A DNA stretch of 64,000 nt, from contig JAQFVV010006246.1 of the NCBI GenBank assembly GCA_028023455.1, forward strand, positions 4,205,501 through 4,269,500, in the 5' to 3' direction. Positions 58,947-64,000 of this stretch are shown one piece after another. The stretch is from Epiperipatus broadwayi (taxonomy: Eukaryota > Onychophora > Udeonychophora > Euonychophora > Peripatidae). A program made the translations under genes and the position numbers. Below the pieces are notes generated by a model that worked only from the letters and a program-made list of their open reading frames with translations, searched no databases and was not told the DNA's origin. Within the stretch, counting starts at the first letter, position 1. Each line of letters begins with the position of its first letter.

Positions 58947-60416
58947 ATGCTTACTAAGGGCAATATTATTATCCAGCTGATATCAGAAGCTTATATCGCC
59001 TTTAATCGGTTACAGGTGATTTCTCTTTCTGCACAGGCTTCTTGGAAGGCATTTGTTGACACACTCAAACACCTAATCAATAAATGCACAATTAAATCTA
59101 AAGGTCCAGTTCGTATTCATGAATTGGACTCCATTGCCAGAGAGCTCAGCTTACTTCCTTATGAAGCACAAACTGTCCCAAATATTCTGGCTCTAAAGAC
59201 AAAATATAAGCACACTCAAGGAGCCATTGCTGAGTATCTCTCAATTAAGAGGGCCCACCTATACCTTCATCACCAACATTGCTGGACCAGAGGCTTCCTA
59301 AGATGGTCTCAGGACTCTAACAAAAGATCTAGTCCTACATCAATTGAGGTACAGGGCAATGAATATTCTGGTTTTACCATGTTGGCCAAAGTTAGTGAAT
59401 TTTACTACAGAAAATTCCAGCCTCTGGGAGTAATTAAATTCACATATGACTTTCATCAGTAGGGAATTAACTCTGCATAAGATCACTGAAACTAGGATCC
59501 TATTAAAATTTTAAGATCATTCCCGGATAGAACTCATCCTGGCCTACATGGCATTCCCAAGTTTGTACTCATACACCTTTGTGCCTTTGCCATCCCGATT
59601 ATCAAAGGAAATGATTGATCTTCTGGCCGAAGGCACCCAGGAAATTGATGAAATGTGCTGATTGCCATGGTTCCCCTTATTAAAAAATGGGAAACCCCAC
59701 ATCAATTGGACAACCTCCAGCCCATCTCGATGTTGCCCTTATTAGTGAAGACAATCGAGAGCCTAATTAAAGAGGACATCCAAGACAATATCATGGATCG
59801 ATTGTCCTCATACCAATTTGCCAAGAAGAGGAGCTCAACTGCCAATGCCATCAGCTGCTTTTGCCTTCTCATAGATCATGTTTGCAGGAGAAGAATGTCC
59901 CGACTGATTGCAGTTCAACTTGATTTTGCTGGGACCTTTGATTACATCAGGATAGAAGTATTACTTAGTGTGCTGGAGGAACTCCAAGTGCCTTCGGCAT
60001 ACCTCCAGATGATAGAGAACCTATTTTCAATTGGGAGGGTATTTCTCTCTATCAATGGGAGAGTGGCTCCAGGATTTCAGCCCTGTATTTCCTTTCCTCA
60101 GAGCCCACCACTAAATACTCTCTTCTTCACAGCCTATGTGAACCCATTACTGCTAAGCATTGAGGCTGTCTTTCCTGGGATATCCATCCCTATGCTGAGG
60201 GCGAACATTTGCCATATTTCCTATATGGATGATGTGGTGGTGTTCCTCTCATCTTGGGATGAGTTCACTAAGCTTGAGGAACTCCTGGACCAATTTTCTC
60301 ACAAATTTGGTCTCAGAGTAAACAGAGCAAAATCGGCCATATGGTCAATTCTATCAGGCAAAAAATACCAGGTGGGTTTGAAGCCCCCTCTTAGAAATTT
60401 CTCAGTTTTCCCCTAG
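58947..60416 (+). pseudogene. Tx1/L1-like LINE: ORF2 linker and reverse transcriptase
   Basis: Two long frames. 58947-59462 (171 codons) is the linker (IAEYLSIKRAHLYLHHQHCW). 59655-60416 (253 codons) is RT: VPLIKKWETPHQLDNLQPIS, LVKTIESLIKEDI, YQFAKKRSSTANAISCF, IAVQLDFAGTFDYIRIEVL (the D-x-x-x-A-F-D block), a degraded FPQSPPLNTLFFTAYVNPLL, and YMDDVVVFLSS (catalytic). The AP-endonuclease that should precede the linker is missing, so ORF1-like sequence abuts the middle of ORF2. The copy is related to the one at 32.2-35.4 kb but better preserved. Confidence 0.8.
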
Positions 60417-61391
60417 CCTTTCCCCCCCATCCATTATGAGAAGAGAACTCAAAGCTTCCCTATTAACTAAGGTCAATTCTACAGTATCATCACTATCTAA
60501 GGTCTACCTGTCCTTGTTGGGAAAGGTAGCACTACTTAATGCTATAGTATTGCCCAAAATAATATTATCTAGCAGGATTTTCCCCCATGGGCAAGTTTAT
60601 CCAAAAAATTGAAACCTTATGCAGAAATCTTTGCTGGAGAGGCAAGACTCCTGTCATCAGCCTCAACATATTACAAAAACCCAAGCTTCTTAATGGCCTT
60701 AGCCTTCACTCACTGAAGATTTTTTACCTCCAATAAATTCATAATATACTATTCAAGATGTTTAAGGATAATCCCAGTATGGAGTGCTCTTTCCCCAATG
60801 AAAAGGTAGAGCTTACCAATCGACCTTTGCCTAGATGGAGAAGCATTTGGCTACAGAAGCAAGTTACAGTGATTTTTCAAAACTTCCAGTCATCATGTTC
60901 CCTTTTCCAGGGGAAATTATCATATTGGGAATGTTTCTCCATTAATATACTCCCAATAGAAATCTCTTGATTTTCCAAATTAACAAAATTCATCAAACTG
61001 AGTCCTAAATTTGTTGATTTTTTAATAAAAATCATCCTTGGAGCACTCCCCACTGGGCCTTTCCCCACTACCAAAGGGGTTATACATCAACCCCCTTTGT
61101 CCCCTATGTAACAAACAGGAGGAGTCCATTGACCACATTCTGGATCAATGTGATTCGTGGACTTATCTCCGTAATATAGTGTTAGACCGGATAAATGGTA
61201 ATGACCCAGGTAACATTTCTCTTAAGACTGCAATTAAAAAGGGCCTGTTTGGAACAATAAGATTGGCCACTTTCATTAACTTCTCAATTTGGATCACCAG
61301 ATGTAGCATGACATTTGATCATGGCTGTGATGACTCAATGGTTAATCGATTTTTCAAATCCCTCTACAAGATAAAACATGAGGATAAATGA
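60417..61391 (+). pseudogene. Tx1/L1-like LINE: C-terminal domain with zinc motif
   Basis: After frameshifts at the poly-C run (60422-60428), fragments read SLSKVYLSLLGKVALLNAIV and FVDFLIKIILGALPTGPFP. The 117-codon frame 61038-61391 carries CPLCNKQEESIDHILDQC, the zinc-binding C-terminal motif of L1/Tx1-type ORF2, then LATFINFSIWITRCSMTF. The ORF ends with TGA at 61389. Confidence 0.8.
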
Positions 61392-62010
61392 ACTTGTCAG
61401 CCTTGGCTAATTGACCAAACCTGGAGCCAAATGAGCCTAGAAATTAGGCCTAAAACTTGAACTTTCTCCCATCCACTGAATAAATAATATATCCCATCTT
61501 TCACCTAAGAATAATCTAAACTTTAACTATGTAGATTTTTCATACATCTTATATATTTAATACGTAAACTTTGCATTAGTTCCATACTGGATAATTAATT
61601 TACCTATATCAACTTGTAAATATTGTTATAGTCCTCATTACTCTTTGGGCCAGGATAGTCATTAATCAATGGAATTTACAAACCTTATATATAGATTTGA
61701 CTTACTTTATATCCCTAGCTAATTATGCATATAATGCACTGCCTTAAGGCATTAGTGTAATCTTTAATTTTATTTATATTTATTTGATATGTGCATTAAT
61801 TACCTATCATAATTTTCTTATGCAGCTCCTGAGACTATGTTATTGATCCAATACAACTTTTGATTTTTCTACACACATAGTTTGCATACCACATTTATAT
61901 GTATACATTGTAACTTTCTTATTGACATAATTTTATACTATCATTGGTCTTTTTTTTTTGTATCTACTCTAAGGTGTAAATAAAGTTTTAATTTTGAAAG
62001 TAATTGAATG
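61392..62010 (+). other. LINE 3' UTR with polyadenylation signal
   Basis: A non-coding tail follows the ORF2 stop. AATAAA lies at 61978-61983, and the next bases (AATTTTGAAAGTAATTGAATGAA) look like the 3' end. The exact boundary is uncertain. Confidence 0.5.
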
Positions 62011-62032
62011 AATATTGGGTCCTGATTTAATA

Positions 62033-62165
62033 TGTGCTTATCACCATTTTGAATTCTAAGAACCATCCAGACATTCCAAGTAATAAATGACATTGAATAA
62101 TCCACACTGGCTCACTTGGATATGTCAGCTGCGGTTTCCTTAGAATTCAAAATGGAGGTGAGCGC
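62033..62165. repeat. MITE-like element with ~30-bp terminal inverted repeats
   Basis: The left arm (62035-62063, GCTTATCACCATTTTGAATT to CTAAGAACC) pairs with the right arm (62133-62165, GGTTTCCTTAGAATTCAAAA to TGGAGGTGAGCGC), with few mismatches. About 70 bp of non-coding DNA lies between. Confidence 0.65.
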
Positions 62166-63300
62166 ATTCTAAATATTAAATGTTTATAACTTCTAAAATA
62201 CGAATGTTATTAATATGCAGGGAGGGAAAAGATGCAGAAGTTTGATCAAATCAAGCTTAAAATTCCCAAATACTAAAAGATTATAACTCCTAATGAATTG
62301 TACTATATGTCCATATGAAATCAAGTATATTATTTTTTCTTCATTGCTTTTCTGTAGAAGAATGTGAAAAGAACGTGTCCCTGCAATCGTCTATGTAATT
62401 ATTCTATGACTGTCTTTAAATTTTATCACATAAATGTATGAATTTCAGTAATTAGCTTTATCAAAATATTGTTTCATTAAAAATGCTTCAGATATATTAT
62501 CAATGACAACAATTGCTTAAATGAATATAATATGCTGGGTTCTATGATCTACAACCTGAATATTTACATCTTTAGCTATTAAAAAAAACTGATTTGATTG
62601 CAAAATAGGCTTCTGTAAATCTATGATTCGTTTAAGGCCAAGTTATAATTCCATTAAATAATACTATTTTAATAATAGGTGAAAATGTAATTGAAAATTT
62701 GTTGATTTAAAGCTCACTCTTGATTTTTTTATTGTTTTTCTTTTGTTCCAGTACAGAGCAATTTGTAATATTTAAGCAATACATTATTTTTAATTCTTAA
62801 TGTGAGCTTCTCCACCTGCATATCTTAACTGGATATAACATTCCTGTAATATTCTAGCTAATCATGTTTCTCTCACCTGAAATTAAATCATATATCAGCT
62901 ATGCATAAAATATAAGATTCTCAACTCAAAATTTCCTCTCACCACTCAACAATATAAAATGAATTTCAATGATCATTCATGCTTCTGATTAAAATTATAC
63001 AATTAGTTATTAAGGTTAAAATGCAGCCAGTTATTTTCTCACAAATATCTCAATTTAATTTTTGAAACACAATTTTTATACTTTATTTACATCCATAAAT
63101 AATCTTATTGCACAAATCAAAAAAATTACAAAATTAATATAAAGTTAGAGGACTTTTCAGCCTTTGATTCCATTTTCACTCTCAAATAATCAAATTATTG
63201 CATTAATATAATATTCCATCCTTTTTCTTTAATTAATCACAAATCTTATGTTGAATAGAGAAGTTTACATTAATAATGGGAAAATACCGTGTAGTTGTCA
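62166..63300. other. Non-coding AT-rich DNA
   Basis: Nothing is supported in this stretch. Confidence 0.45.
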
Positions 63301-63381
63301 AGCATTGGTAGTCGAGAGGTCAGCACAGCTGCCTTACAAGCAGTTGTCCTGGGTTAGCAGGTTCACTTCCCAGTCAATGCT
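63301..63381 (+). tRNA. tRNA-like sequence (Val-UAC-like), probably pseudogene or SINE head
   Basis: AGCATTG at 63301-63307 pairs perfectly with CAATGCT at 63375-63381 as a 7-bp acceptor stem. GCTGC-CTTACAA-GCAGT gives an anticodon arm with a 7-nt loop and anticodon TAC. CTGGG and CCCAG would form the T stem around TTCACTT, but 8 nt (TTAGCAGG) are inserted before that loop. The D arm (GTAGTCGAGAGGTCAGCA) is A-box-like but pairs poorly. GGTTCACTTCC is B-box-like (consensus GGTTCGANTCC). The insertion makes a working tRNA unlikely. A tRNA-derived SINE head fits, with AT repeats following at about 63397. Confidence 0.5.
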
Positions 63382-64000
63382 ATGACACATGAAAATATAT
63401 ATATATCTTGTACTTTTATTCCATTCACTTTCTATTTTTCAAAGATCTCTATTAAGTCCCTCTTTTTTTCATTTCTTGCATTATTATTAGATGCATTAAA
63501 TGTGACCCACGGCAATGAAGTACTTTAATAACTGTAAGACAAATATTGTTTCTCTTTATTTTTACATGTATAATACTTTGCAAGTTTTTAAAAAAAAAAT
63601 TCATAAAATATATCAAAACTAAGCATGTATATATTAACTTTTTTTTTTTTTATAAAAGTGATCAAATAAAGTATATGCTTATTGATCATTGTTTTCTCAC
63701 AGTGTTACTTTTTTGTCTCATATAAACATGAGTGGAAGCATTTTGTAAATCAAACTCATACATTATTTAAGAAGTTATGCTCTTGTTTACCATTGTGTCA
63801 TAACAATAGTTTAAAGATATTGGCAATAGCCTATATGATTTTTTTTTTCCTCTGAGAAATACATTTTAAAATTAAATTCACAAAATAGTACAGTATAATA
63901 CCATATTTGTGACAGTAGTCAGAGGTATTTCTAACAGCCTATACAGTATTTTATGCTATATCCTGAATGAATTGTGCAATACAACATATTAGTTATGGTT
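63382..64000. other. Non-coding AT-rich DNA to window end
   Basis: Short TA run at 63397-63406 and poly-T/A runs at 63590, 63640 and 63840. No gene. Confidence 0.45.

Overview
The window is eukaryotic, almost certainly metazoan, nuclear DNA. It is very AT-rich, with microsatellites, foldback repeats and a dense set of dead or dying retrotransposons, and it contains no operons or ribosome-binding sites. I found no conserved host protein-coding gene. The only possible host exon is a weak candidate at about 27530-27705. The mix of Ty3/gypsy, RTE-like, Tx1/L1-like and CR1/Jockey-like elements fits an AT-rich invertebrate, but the sequence alone does not fix the phylum.

Layout. 1-7.5 kb: short non-autonomous repeats (a palindromic MITE-like element at 1-247, a recurring foldback repeat, a hAT-like MITE at 2909-3375 with an 8-bp target duplication, another MITE at 6572-6700). 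7.5-9.6 kb: a decayed RTE-like LINE on the minus strand; a second 3' fragment of the same type lies at 16.7-17.2 kb. 14.7-16.5 kb: a decayed Ty3/gypsy pol on the plus strand. 18.75-27.18 kb: a complete but dead Ty3/gypsy element on the minus strand with paired LTRs of about 0.9 kb. Its pol is split by about 2.5 kb of unrelated DNA, and the 5' part of its gag is inverted against the 5' LTR. 27.8-28.5 kb and 32.2-35.4 kb: Tx1/L1-like LINE pieces on the plus strand. 35.66-40.2 kb: a fairly well-preserved CR1/Jockey-type LINE on the minus strand with a PHD-like ORF1, ending in a long (ATT)n tail. 40.85-41.9 kb: an older reverse-transcriptase relic on the plus strand. 42.47-50.54 kb: a very young LTR element. 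58.26-62.0 kb: a second Tx1/L1-like LINE with an internal deletion. 63.3 kb: a tRNA-like sequence.

The most interesting object is the LTR element at 42471-50543. Its LTRs are about 2.08 kb and nearly identical. It has a perfect 18-nt tRNA-Lys(CUU)-type primer binding site, a purine-rich tract at the 3' LTR, and one intact 343-codon gag-like ORF. No protease, reverse transcriptase or integrase is visible anywhere in its 3.9 kb of internal sequence. It therefore looks like a gag-only, trans-mobilised retroelement. The gag of the dead Ty3/gypsy element 16 kb away is recognisably homologous, which suggests what kind of autonomous partner supplies the enzymes.

Two 240-nt stretches (361-600 and 17221-17460) have mirror-image composition deserts, with almost no C in one and almost no G in the other. 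Together with a homopolymer-rich stretch at 58.0-58.26 kb, they may be assembly noise or strand-biased mutation.
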